Source: CAVTSA01 sp963737225 (GTDB lineage: Bacteria > Chloroflexota > Dormibacteria > Dormibacterales > Dormibacteraceae). Taken from it: a stretch of 64,000 bases of DNA. The stretch spans positions 79,108 to 143,107 of the forward strand of contig CAVTSA010000003.1 of assembly GCA_963737225.1 (NCBI GenBank). Reading direction: 5' to 3'. A program made the position numbers and the translations under genes. Position 1 is the first letter of the stretch. Each line of letters starts with the position of its first letter. This document shows positions 45,582 through 53,692 of this stretch, in pieces. The notes beneath the pieces were generated by a model, which was not told where the DNA came from, ran no database searches, and worked only from the letters and a program-made list of their open reading frames with translations.

Positions 45582-46659
45582 CTGGCAGCTCAAGCTGACC
45601 TCGATCGTGCTCACGCTGGCCCTGCTGGCGGCGGTCGCGTTCACGCAGAACCCGCCGACTACGGCAATCGTGGATCTGCACATCGCGTACCCGACGCCGC
45701 CGTCGCAGCTGGTCCTGGTGAATCCGCCGACCAAGATCCAGGTGCGGGTGGTGGGACTGTCCAACAGCGTGGACGCGTTCCAGCATGAGTTCGCGAGCAG
45801 CGGCGGGGCCCGGGTCGACCTGACCGGGATGCACGCCGGCACCAACCAGCCGGCGATCGCGGTGGTCACGGCGAGCGCCGACGGCGTCAGCGTCAGTCCC
45901 ACCTCCCAGACGATCCATGTCGACCTCGAGACCATGGAGACCGTGCACATGCCGATCGAGGTGCGGGTGTCCAACCTCAACTCGGCGGCCGGCATCTCGG
46001 TGGTCCAGAGCGGGACCTACGCCACCTGCGGCAACGACACCGTGATGTGCGATGTCACGGTCCACGCTCCGACGTCGCTGGCGAGGGGCTTGACTGCATA
46101 CCTCGAGTACGTCGATCCGCAGCCGAGCCAGGCCGGGCTCGAGCGCGTGCCGGGCCTGCCGATAAAGTTCGAGCAGCATGGCAAGCCGGTGGACCTCACC
46201 GGCAGCAACCCGCAGGTGATCCCGAACCTGATCACGGTGCAGCCGACCCAGGCGACCGCGCGCGTGGAGACGCAGGGAGGCACGCTCACGACCACCTATC
46301 CGGTGTTCGCCAAGACGACCGGGACGCCGGCCTGCGGTTACCAGGTCGAGAGCATCTCGTATTCGCCCTCGACGGTGACCGTCTCGGGTCCCACCGAGGC
46401 GCTGGCCAACCTGCAGCAGATTCAGCTGTCGTCGGTCGACGTGTCCGGGCTCACCGGGAACGAGACCGTGACCCGCCCGCTGAACCTCCCTTCCGGCGTG
46501 CAGCCGGCGCAGGGGACCCCGGCGACGGTCTCGGTCATCTTGAACCTCGGTCAGGCGTTCACCTGCACGCCGTCGACCAGCAACGGCACGCCGACGCCGA
46601 CACCACAGCCCACTCCCGCCCACACTCGGGCGACGCCCTCGCCGAGCCCGACCGGGTAA
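45562..46659 (+). CDS. cdaR: YbbR-domain regulator CdaR
   Basis: A 365-residue protein with one N-terminal transmembrane helix (WQLKLTSIVLTLALLAAVAF) and extracytoplasmic YbbR repeats: strands such as VDLHIAYPTPPSQLVLVNPP, VRVVGLSNSV, VDLTGMHAG and VTVSGPTEALANLQQIQ recur. It ends in a Pro/Thr-rich tail. CdaR modulates CdaA in Firmicutes. ATG 45562 starts inside the cdaA end; an in-frame GTG at 45517 is less likely. Confidence 0.9.
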   Translation: MHWLVGNWQLKLTSIVLTLALLAAVAFTQNPPTTAIVDLHIAYPTPPSQLVLVNPPTKIQVRVVGLSNSVDAFQHEFASSGGARVDLTGMHAGTNQPAIAVVTASADGVSVSPTSQTIHVDLETMETVHMPIEVRVSNLNSAAGISVVQSGTYATCGNDTVMCDVTVHAPTSLARGLTAYLEYVDPQPSQAGLERVPGLPIKFEQHGKPVDLTGSNPQVIPNLITVQPTQATARVETQGGTLTTTYPVFAKTTGTPACGYQVESISYSPSTVTVSGPTEALANLQQIQLSSVDVSGLTGNETVTRPLNLPSGVQPAQGTPATVSVILNLGQAFTCTPSTSNGTPTPTPQPTPAHTRATPSPSPTG

Positions 46660-46731
46660 CCTTTCACCAGGCCTCGAACGTTCTAGCTACCGTCGCTCCA
46701 ACCATCAAAGCAACGCTGCCAAGGAGGCTCC

Positions 46732-48566
46732 ATGTGCGGGATCATCGGTTACCTCGGTGAGCGAGAGGCCGCCCCGATCCTGCTCGAGAGCCTGCAGCGA
46801 CTGGAGTACCGGGGGTACGACTCGGCGGGCGTTGCGGTGCTCGACCGGCGGAGCACCACCGCCACCGTCACCAAGACGGAGGCCCGCGTCGAGCAGCTGA
46901 TCGCCAAGGTAGGCCCCCGGATGCCGGCCGGCCATCTCGGTGTCGGGCACACGCGGTGGGCGACGCACGGCCGGCCGACGCTCATCAACGCGCACCCGCA
47001 TGTCGACTGCAGCGGACGCATCGCGGTGGTCCACAACGGGATCATCGAGAACTTCGCGGAGCTCAAGGCGGAGCTGACCGCCGCCGGGCACCGGTTCCAG
47101 TCGGACACCGACACCGAGGTCGTCCCGCACCTGGTCGAGCACTACTACCGGGGGGACCTGGTGGGTGCCGTGCGCCAGGCGCTGCGGCGGCTCGAGGGGG
47201 CGTTCGCGCTGGTGCTCTTCTCTACCGACGACCCGGAGCTGCTGGTGGGCGCCCGGCTCAACGCGCCCCTGGTGGTCGGGCTCAGCGAGAAGGAGCAGTT
47301 CGTCGCTTCCGACATCACAGCGCTGGTCCCCTACACCCGCCGCATGCTGGTGCTCGGCGAGGGTGAGATGGCGGCGCTGACGCCGCTGGGAGCGACCGTG
47401 ACCACGTTCGGCGGCCACCCCGTCGGACACCGCCTGATCCAGGTCGACTGGGATGTAACCCAGGCCGAGAAAGACGGCTTCGCGCACTTCATGCGTAAGG
47501 AGATCGCGGAAGCGCCGGACGCGATCGCGAACGCGCAGCGGGGTGGCATCGACCGCCATGGAGCGGTGCACTTCACCGATTGGGAGCTCCGTGACGAGCG
47601 CCTGCGCCGGGTGCAGGATGTGCGCCTGCTGGGGATGGGGACCTCACTCCACGCGGCCATGATCGGGGAGCGTCTGATCGAGGACTGGGCGGGCATCCCG
47701 GCGCGCGCCGAGGACTCCTCCGAGTTCCGCTACCGCCGGCCGACGCTCCAGGAGGGAGGCCTCGCGGTCGTCATCACCCAGTCGGGCGAGACCGCCGACA
47801 CCATCGCCGGGATGCGGCAGGCGGCAGCTCTCGGGGCGGCGACGGTGGCGATGACGAACGTGGTCGGTTCGACGGCGGCCCGCGAAGCCGACGGAGCCAT
47901 CTATCTCAACGCCGGCCCCGAGATCGGCGTCTGCTCCACCAAGACGTTCGTCGCCCACCTGGTCAGCCTCTCGCTGCTGGCGCTGCGGCTGGCTGCGGTC
48001 AACCGGCGTCTCGACCCGGAGCGCCGGGAGGAGCTGTGGGCGGAGCTTCACGCGCTGCCGGCGAAAGCGCGACAGGTGCTGGACGCGGAGCCGCGAATCG
48101 CCGAGCTCGCGAAGAAGTACGCGGGGTACCGCGACTTCATGTACTTCGGCCGCGGACTGGGCCACGCGGTCGCCCTGGAGGGGGCGCTCAAGCTGAAGGA
48201 GATCAGCTACGTGCACGCCGAGGGCGTCTCCGGCGGCGACCTCAAGCACGGCCCCATCGCCTTGCTCGACCGAAGCTTCCCGGTGGTCGCGATCTGCACC
48301 GAGAGCCCGACCGTCGACAAGATGGCCAGCAACGTCCAGGAGGTGGCGGCCCGCGAAGCGCCGGTCCTGGCGCTGGTCACCGAAGGGGACCGGCGGCTGC
48401 GGGGCATCGCCGAGGACCTGCTGCCGATCCCCGCGGAGCGGCGAGATCGGGAGCGCGGTATCTGGCCAGCGTCGCACTGCAGCTGTTCGCGTATCACCTG
48501 GCGGTGCTGCTGGGGCGTGACGTCGATCGCCCGCGGAACCTTGCCAAAAGCGTGACCGTGGAGTAA
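46732..48566 (+). CDS. glmS: Glutamine-fructose-6-phosphate aminotransferase, frameshifted near the 3' end
   Basis: GlmS makes glucosamine-6-phosphate for peptidoglycan. The N-terminal glutaminase begins MCGIIGYLG with the catalytic Cys2, and contains HTRWATHGRP; two SIS sugar-isomerase domains follow (GMGTSLHAAMIGERL, ITQSGETADT, then FMYFGRGLGHAVALEGALKL and GVSGGDLKHGPIALLD). The frame is lost at about 48435-48465. The true C-terminus, RYLASVALQLFAYHLAVLLG and RDVDRPRNLAKSVTVE, continues in the -1 frame to 48566. Adding one missing base gives 611 residues, the family length. This is probably a sequencing or assembly deletion. In-frame stop of the shifted product is at 48555. Confidence 0.92.
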
Positions 48567-48607
48567 GTCGGGAAAGGTGAGCGCCCCGCTCGGCGAGCGC
48601 TTCCTGT

Positions 48608-49074
48608 ATGACTACGGCCATGGGAACATGGGATGCTCCGCCGACGCAGGATCCTTTTCGCGTCGGCGGGACCGGACCCGGCCAGCCGGCGAGCACGGTC
48701 GGCCGGATCGTGGCCTTCGTCATCGACTGGGTGATCATCGCGTTCGTCGCGTGGCTCGTCACCTTGATCTTCAGCCTGATTCACCTGGGTGGCGTGGGCG
48801 CTGCCTCGGCGTCGCGGTCTCGCTCGGTTACTGGACCTACTTCTGGGGCTCGACCGGGCAGACGCTTGGCAATCGCGTGATGCATATCCGCACCGTCTCC
48901 ATGTCCGGCGAGCAGCTCGGGTACGGCTCGGCGTTCCTGCGGGGCCTGCTGGTCGACCTCTCGTTCGCGATCTGCCTGGTTCCGGCGATCATCAGCCTGA
49001 TCATGATGGCGGTCACCGAGAAGCACCAGGCGCTTCACGACCTGATCCTCGGCACCACGGTGGTCAACGCCTAG
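48608..49074 (+). pseudogene. RDD family membrane protein, frameshifted
   Basis: The N-terminal half in one frame (from ATG 48608) contains GRIVAFVIDWVIIAFVAWLV with the Arg and Asp of the RDD family and helix 1. The second half, in the -1 frame, reads LGVAVSLGYWTYFWGSTGQT with LGNRVMHIRTV, the second family block, then a hydrophobic helix. The switch lies at about 48785-48815. One missing base restores a 155-residue protein. Given the similar defect in glmS 340 bases upstream, a local sequence error is as likely as a true pseudogene. RDD proteins are small membrane proteins, some of them transporters. Confidence 0.75.
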
Positions 49075-49096
49075 CGGCGCCGCGAGTGACTCTGGC

Positions 49097-50344
49097 GTGA
49101 TGGACCTGGCCACCGTCACGCCTCGCATCGGGGTCGACGTGTGTCCCGTGGATCGGATCGTACAGGCCGTCCAGCGGGGCGGCGACCGGTTCCTGGCGAA
49201 GATCTTCACCCCAGCCGAGCTGGAGTACTGCGCCGGACGCCCGGAGCGGCTGGCGGGGCGGTGGGCGGCCAAGGAGGCCGTCCTGAAGTGCCTGGACGGT
49301 ATCGTCGCCAGGCTCGCGAAACGGGAGATCGAGATCCTGCCCAATCCGCAGGGTGCCCCGGTCGTGCACCTGTCTGGCCAGGGCGCGCCGTGGCAGGTCG
49401 AGGTCACGATCACCCACGACGCCGGACTCGCGATCGGCTCCGCGATCCTGGTCGGTCCGGCGGCTCCACGCTTTCTGGAGCGGCCGGCGGCGTTTGCCCT
49501 CCCGACGCGCCCGGAGGACGGCCACAAGGGCACGTTCGGTCTGGTCACCGTCGTCGCCGGAAGCTTCGGTTTCACGGGTGCCGCCTACCTGTCCTCCACG
49601 GCGGCGGCCAGGATCGGGGCGGGCACCGTTCGCCTCAACGTGGCCCGTGCCCTGTACCCGATCCTCGCCGTGAAGTGCACCGAGGTGATGGCTGCGCCGA
49701 TCGAAGAGGCGGCACCCGGGGTGCTGGGTGGCGAGGGGGCGACCACCGTCCTGGTGGAACTGGTGGCCCATGCGAAGGTGGCCCTGATCGGACCCGGCCT
49801 GGGGCAGGATCCGCGGACGCAGGAGCTGGTGGCGCGCCTGGTGGACGCGAGCCGGCACCCGGCGCTGATCGACGCCGACGGCCTGAACGCGCTCGCCGCC
49901 GACCGCTCCCGCCTCCGGTACCTGCGCGACGACCACGTGCTGACGCCGCACCCGGGGGAGATGGGGCGGCTCCTCGATCAGACGATCCCCGAGGTCCAGC
50001 GCGACCGCATCGAGACCGCCCGCCGCGCCGCCGGGTCGTGGGGCTGCGTGGTCGTCCTGAAAGGCGCCCACACGGTGGTGGCGGCACCCGACGGTCGCGT
50101 GTCCGTCGATCCCCACGCGGTGTCGGCACTGGGCACCGGCGGGAGTGGCGACGTGCTGGGGGGCATCATCGCCGGGCTGCAGAGCCAGGGGGCGCCGGCG
50201 TTCGAGGCGGCGGTCTCCGGCGTCTATGTCCACGCCGCGGCCGGGCGCCGGCTGGCCGCCAGGCAGGGGACGCTGCTCGCCTCCGACCTGCTCGAGGAGG
50301 CGGCGATCGTGGCCCATCTGCTCCGGGACGATTCCGGCTCGTGA
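49097..50344 (+). CDS. Fused holo-ACP synthase (AcpS) - NAD(P)HX dehydratase (NnrD)
   Basis: A 415-residue two-domain protein. Residues 1-120 are AcpS, which puts phosphopantetheine on acyl carrier protein: IGVDVCPVDRI with Asp14 and the helix GRWAAKEAVLK with Glu60 are the metal-site motifs. Residues ~138-412 are the ADP/ATP-dependent NAD(P)HX dehydratase (CARKD) domain: GTFGLVTVVAGSFGFTGAAY, TPHPGEMGRLL, and GTGGSGDVLGGIIAGL, the nucleotide site. NnrD is more often fused to the NnrE epimerase, which is absent here. Start GTG 49097 or ATG 49100. It overlaps alr by GTGA; AcpS/Nnr/Alr linkage is common. Confidence 0.9.
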   Translation: MMDLATVTPRIGVDVCPVDRIVQAVQRGGDRFLAKIFTPAELEYCAGRPERLAGRWAAKEAVLKCLDGIVARLAKREIEILPNPQGAPVVHLSGQGAPWQVEVTITHDAGLAIGSAILVGPAAPRFLERPAAFALPTRPEDGHKGTFGLVTVVAGSFGFTGAAYLSSTAAARIGAGTVRLNVARALYPILAVKCTEVMAAPIEEAAPGVLGGEGATTVLVELVAHAKVALIGPGLGQDPRTQELVARLVDASRHPALIDADGLNALAADRSRLRYLRDDHVLTPHPGEMGRLLDQTIPEVQRDRIETARRAAGSWGCVVVLKGAHTVVAAPDGRVSVDPHAVSALGTGGSGDVLGGIIAGLQSQGAPAFEAAVSGVYVHAAAGRRLAARQGTLLASDLLEEAAIVAHLLRDDSGS

Positions 50345-51423
50345 TCCTGCACCCGGCCCGGTGGGCGGAGATCGACCTGGGTGCCCTCAAATCCAACATC
50401 CAGCACCTGCGCGACCGGCTGCCGGCGCGGACGCAGGTGATCGCGGTGGTCAAGGCCAACGCGTACGCGCACGGGGCGCGAGAGGCGTCGACGGCCGCGC
50501 TGGAGGCGGGCGCGACGATGCTGGCGGTCTCGACCCCGGCCGAGGCGGTGGAGCTGTGCGGCATCTGTCGACCCGCACAGATCCTGGCCCTGGGCGGTCT
50601 CGCGCCGCAGGTGGTCCATGAGGCGGTCGACGCCGGGTGCGCCCTGGTCTGCTCGTCGATCGAGCTGGCCGACGCGATCGCGGCGGCCGTCCCGCGCGGT
50701 GAGCGACGTGACATCCATCTGAAGATCGACACCGGCATGCACCGCCTCGGCTGCCACCCGCGCGATGCGCCGGCCCTGGCGGCCCACATTGCGGCCTCGG
50801 ACCGGCTGCGGCTGGCCGGGACGATGACCCACTTCGCCAGCTCCGAGGGCTCGGAGAGCATGACCCGGGAGCAGTTCCGGCGCATGCGGGTGGCGGTGGA
50901 GAGGTTCGACGTGCCTCCTGGGCTGCGGCATGCCGCCAACACGCAGGCCGCGCTCCGGTACCCCGAGATGGCGCTCGACGCGGTCCGCTTCGGGATCGGA
51001 ATGTACGGATGCGAGTCGTCCGAGCTGCGACCCGCGCTCAGCCTGCACGCGCTGGTCACGCACGTGGTCGACGTGATCCCGGGCGGCCGCGTGGGCTACA
51101 ACGGGATCTGGACCGCCCCCCGCCCGAGCCGGGTGGCGACCGTCTCGATCGGGTACGCGGACGGCATCCTGCGGTCGCGGTCGTCAAGGGGGGCGGCGGT
51201 GGTCCGTGGCCGGCGGGCGCCGCTGATCGGGCGGGTGAGCATGGACATGCTGTCCCTCGACGTGACCGACATCGAAGGGGCGGCGCCCGGCGACATCGCG
51301 ACGGTGATCGGGTACGGCATCACCGCGGAGGAGGTGGGGGCGTGGTCGGGCACCTCCTCCTATGAGGTCCTCCTGGCCATCGGCGCCCGGGTCAAGCGGG
51401 TCTACGTCGACGAGGTGGGCTGA
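50341..51423 (+). CDS. alr: Alanine racemase
   Basis: A 360-residue PLP enzyme giving D-alanine for peptidoglycan. The PLP Lys38 lies in VIAVVKANAYAHG; the KIDTGMHRLG and FGIGMYGC segments follow, and the second catalytic base is Tyr253 in VGYNGIW. Then VSIGYADGILRSRS, GRVSMDMLSLDVTD and the C-terminal AIGARVKRVYVDE complete the family pattern. GTG 50341 overlaps the NnrD stop (GTGA). The repeat copy B starts within ten bases of its stop. Confidence 0.95.
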   Translation: MILHPARWAEIDLGALKSNIQHLRDRLPARTQVIAVVKANAYAHGAREASTAALEAGATMLAVSTPAEAVELCGICRPAQILALGGLAPQVVHEAVDAGCALVCSSIELADAIAAAVPRGERRDIHLKIDTGMHRLGCHPRDAPALAAHIAASDRLRLAGTMTHFASSEGSESMTREQFRRMRVAVERFDVPPGLRHAANTQAALRYPEMALDAVRFGIGMYGCESSELRPALSLHALVTHVVDVIPGGRVGYNGIWTAPRPSRVATVSIGYADGILRSRSSRGAAVVRGRRAPLIGRVSMDMLSLDVTDIEGAAPGDIATVIGYGITAEEVGAWSGTSSYEVLLAIGARVKRVYVDEVG

Positions 51424-51430
51424 CGGGGAT

Positions 51431-51680
51431 GGTTCGAGCTGGCGCTCGAGCGCTTCGCGCACGAACCCGCAGGGACCGTGCGTGCCGGTTGCGGGCGCGC
51501 ATTTGTCTTACCCAGGGTGGGCACGGCCCCCCTGGACCCCCCCGGCCGCACTCGCGGCCGAACCCTGCCGGGCCAGCGGAGCGGGGTGCTCTCGTGAGGG
51601 TTGGGGTTGGGGTTTGCTTTGGGCTCGCGCCCGAGTGCTTCGCACCCGCTCGTGCGAATCGGGCACGGCTCGGACCCCGG
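51431..51680 (+). repeat. Dispersed ~245-bp GC-rich repeat, copy B
   Basis: Plus-strand counterpart of 8678-8921. Besides the shared blocks it contains a clear GGCCGC ACTC GCGGCC hairpin (near 51543) and a G-run series at 51598-51623 (GGG, GGGG, GGGG, GGG with loops of 2, 2 and 8) that could form a G-quadruplex. It fills most of the 359-base gap between alr and the sigma-factor gene, where I see no protein gene. Confidence 0.75.
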
Positions 51681-51744
51681 TGGTAGTGGCACTGGCGACT
51701 ACTGCATCGCGTGCGCTACACGATTGCGCGCGCAGGCGGCGGGC

Positions 51745-51770
51745 GGAATAGGACAGTATGCACCCGGGAT
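51745..51770 (+). promoter_or_regulatory. Possible autoregulated SigR/SigH-type promoter
   Basis: GGAAT (51745-51749) followed after 18 bases by GAT (51768-51770) resembles the GGAAT-N18-GTT promoters used by SigR/SigH-type ECF factors; the -10 has one mismatch. It is 13 bases upstream of the sigma-factor ATG, consistent with autoregulation. Confidence 0.3.
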
Positions 51771-51782
51771 TAACTCGCTTGT

Positions 51783-52361
51783 ATGCCTACACTGGTCGCC
51801 GTGGCAGAAAAGCCGGGGCAGGCCGCGTTCGCTGAAGAGGCGATTTCCCATGTGGACGTCCTCTATCGCGGTGCGCTGCGCCTGACGCGAGACCCCGCCA
51901 AGGCCGAGGACCTTGTGCAGGACACGTACGTCCGTGCCCTTCGGTACCAGGAGAGTTACCGACCGGGCACGAACATGAAGGCCTGGCTGTTTGCCATCAT
52001 GCGCAATCTCTTCTGGGACCGGTTCAAGGGCGGTCGTCCCGAGAGCCTGTCGCTGGACGGCGACGGTGAGCACGGCCTGTACGAGTTGGTCGAGGACGCC
52101 GGGGAAGGCCCCGAGACCGTGGCATTGGACCGGATCGCCCGTGACGAGGTGATCCAGGCGGTGGAGGCTCTGCCCGACATCCACCGCGAGGTCGTGCTGC
52201 TGGTCGACGTGGAGGGCTTCCCTTACAAGGAGACGGCCGAAATCCTCGGCGTTCCCATCGGCACCGTGATGTCACGGCTCCACCGCGCACGTTCCCAGCT
52301 GCAGAAGTCGCTGGCTCCCTACGCACACGAGTCCGGGATCATCCAAGGGGAGTCGGCATGA
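51783..52361 (+). CDS. ECF RNA polymerase sigma factor, SigH/SigR-like
   Basis: A 192-residue sigma factor. Region 2 (about residues 20-85) has LYRGALRLTRDPAKAEDLVQ, DTYVRALRYQESYRPGTNMK and AWLFAIMRNLFWDRFK; region 4 (about 130-180) has LPDIHREVVLLVDVEGFPYK and ILGVPIGTVMSRLHRARSQL. The pattern fits the group that includes SigH/SigR of actinobacteria, which control thiol-oxidative stress, and it is followed with a four-base overlap (ATGA) by a zinc anti-sigma. Start ATG 51783. Confidence 0.92.
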   Translation: MPTLVAVAEKPGQAAFAEEAISHVDVLYRGALRLTRDPAKAEDLVQDTYVRALRYQESYRPGTNMKAWLFAIMRNLFWDRFKGGRPESLSLDGDGEHGLYELVEDAGEGPETVALDRIARDEVIQAVEALPDIHREVVLLVDVEGFPYKETAEILGVPIGTVMSRLHRARSQLQKSLAPYAHESGIIQGESA

Positions 52362-52579
52362 ATTGCGATGACTGTATCGAGCGTCTGGATCCGTATGTGG
52401 ACCGCGAGTTGACGGAGACGGAGGTCGCAGAGGTGCGCGTGCACCTGGCCGAGTGTCCACCCTGCGGGCACCGGGTCGAACTCCGCGGCGACCTGAAGCG
52501 CCTGGTCAAGGTTTGCCTTGACGAGGAGCCGGGGGCCAGCCCGGAGCTCCGCCAGCGGCTCCAACACCTCCTCGCCTGA
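52358..52579 (+). CDS. Zinc-type anti-sigma factor (RsrA/RshA-like)
   Basis: A 73-residue ZAS-domain protein. His29, Cys33 and Cys36 form the H-x3-C-x2-C motif (HLAECPPC), and Cys3/Cys6 (NCDDC) occupy the position of the N-terminal redox Cys of RsrA. It should sequester the adjacent sigma factor and release it when its cysteines are oxidised; this is inferred from the family. Overlaps the sigma gene (ATGA). Confidence 0.87.
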   Translation: MNCDDCIERLDPYVDRELTETEVAEVRVHLAECPPCGHRVELRGDLKRLVKVCLDEEPGASPELRQRLQHLLA

Positions 52580-52583
52580 GATC

Positions 52584-52859
52584 GTGCCCGATCCCGCCGG
52601 GCGCCGTGGCGGGAGCAACCTCTACCCCCAGGCCCGTGTGCCCTGGGCAGGTGACTGGCCGGACGTGGCGCCGGTGACCATCGTCCGCCTCGATCGCTGG
52701 GTGGCGTTTCCGGCCCAGCCAGAGGATCTACCGCCGAGCTACCTCGATCCCGGCTTCCTGGCCGCGTACGCCGGCCCGCACGGCACCGGGGATACCCCGG
52801 ACGCAGCCTACCTCGACCTGGCGGCGCAGCTCCGGGCGGGGCAGCACCCCTCAAGATAG
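52584..52859 (+). CDS. Hypothetical protein
   Basis: A 91-residue ORF from GTG 52584, four bases after the anti-sigma stop and four before thiE. It is rich in Pro, Trp and Asp (PWAGDWPDVAPVTIVRLDRW, then FPAQPEDLPPSYLDPGFLAA), with no signal peptide or transmembrane helix. Codon third-position GC bias is consistent with coding and the tight packing supports it, but I recognise no family. Confidence 0.5.
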   Translation: MPDPAGRRGGSNLYPQARVPWAGDWPDVAPVTIVRLDRWVAFPAQPEDLPPSYLDPGFLAAYAGPHGTGDTPDAAYLDLAAQLRAGQHPSR

Positions 52860-52863
52860 GGTC

Positions 52864-53544
52864 GTGGATCACCCGGCGTCGACCAGCAGCCAGAAGGTGC
52901 AGTCGGCCCGCCTCTACGCCCTCACGCCCGACGCTGAGCGGGAACGGATCCTGGACCTGGCGACGGCATGGTGCGAGGGCGGAGTCGACATCGTCCAGCT
53001 GCGCCACAAGACTCTCGAACGGTCCGGCCTGCTGTGGGTGGCGGAGAGGCTCCGAGACATCTGCCACCGCCACCAGGTCCTCTTCATCGTGAACGACCAT
53101 CTCGACATCGCCCTGCTCAGCGGGGCGGACGGCGTGCATCTGGGGGAAGACGACCTGTCGCTGGCGGACGCGGAGAAGGCGCTCCAGTACGCCGGGTCGC
53201 GCCGGATCATCGTCGGCGCTTCGGCCTCCAGCGTCAGCGCGGCGCGAGCCGCCGAGCGCGCCGGAGCCGACTATCTGGGCGCCGGACCCGCGTACGCGAC
53301 GCCGATCAAGGCAGAGAAGGCCCCCATGGGACCGGAGGGGGTGCGAGCGGTCCAGGACGCGGTGCGGATCCCGGTGTTCGCGATCGGTGGGATCGGGGCC
53401 GCCAACGTGGCCGACCTCAAGGCACACGGCGTCGACCGGGTGTGCGTCATCCGGGCCCTCTCCGACGTCGCCGATCCTGAGGCGGAGGCCCGGCGCCTGC
53501 GGGACATGCTGGGGACCGGGCCGAAAAGGCCCGACGGATCTTGA
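52864..53544 (+). CDS. thiE: Thiamine-phosphate synthase
   Basis: A 226-residue TIM-barrel enzyme joining HMP-pyrophosphate and thiazole phosphate. LYALTPDAERERILDLATAW, VDIVQLRHKTLERSGLLWVA, FIVNDHLDIALLSGADGVHL, IVGASASS and FAIGGIGAANVADLKAHG are diagnostic, including the pyrophosphate-binding residues. The GTG at 52864 is used. No TPP riboswitch is visible upstream. It precedes thiL. Confidence 0.94.
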   Translation: MDHPASTSSQKVQSARLYALTPDAERERILDLATAWCEGGVDIVQLRHKTLERSGLLWVAERLRDICHRHQVLFIVNDHLDIALLSGADGVHLGEDDLSLADAEKALQYAGSRRIIVGASASSVSAARAAERAGADYLGAGPAYATPIKAEKAPMGPEGVRAVQDAVRIPVFAIGGIGAANVADLKAHGVDRVCVIRALSDVADPEAEARRLRDMLGTGPKRPDGS

Positions 53545-53692
53545 ACGCCCATGCGGCGCGTCCGCGGCGTTGCCGGCTCCAGTGCTCGCTCATGAGGGGA
53601 CGACCGCACTCCCTGCGCGCTTCGCCGGCGCCTTGCGGCCACACCACCTGGCCGCCCAATCTCTCGCCGGGTTTCCGGCTCGGCCCCCGCTC

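Noticed and set aside
46660..46731. glmS ribozyme upstream of glmS
   Set aside because: The gap is only 72 bases, too short for the ribozyme core, and no matching motif is seen.
51424..51782. Protein-coding gene in the alr-sigma gap
   Set aside because: Open frames there and in the related copy at 8.7-8.9 kb differ in length and frame; the segment behaves as a repeat.
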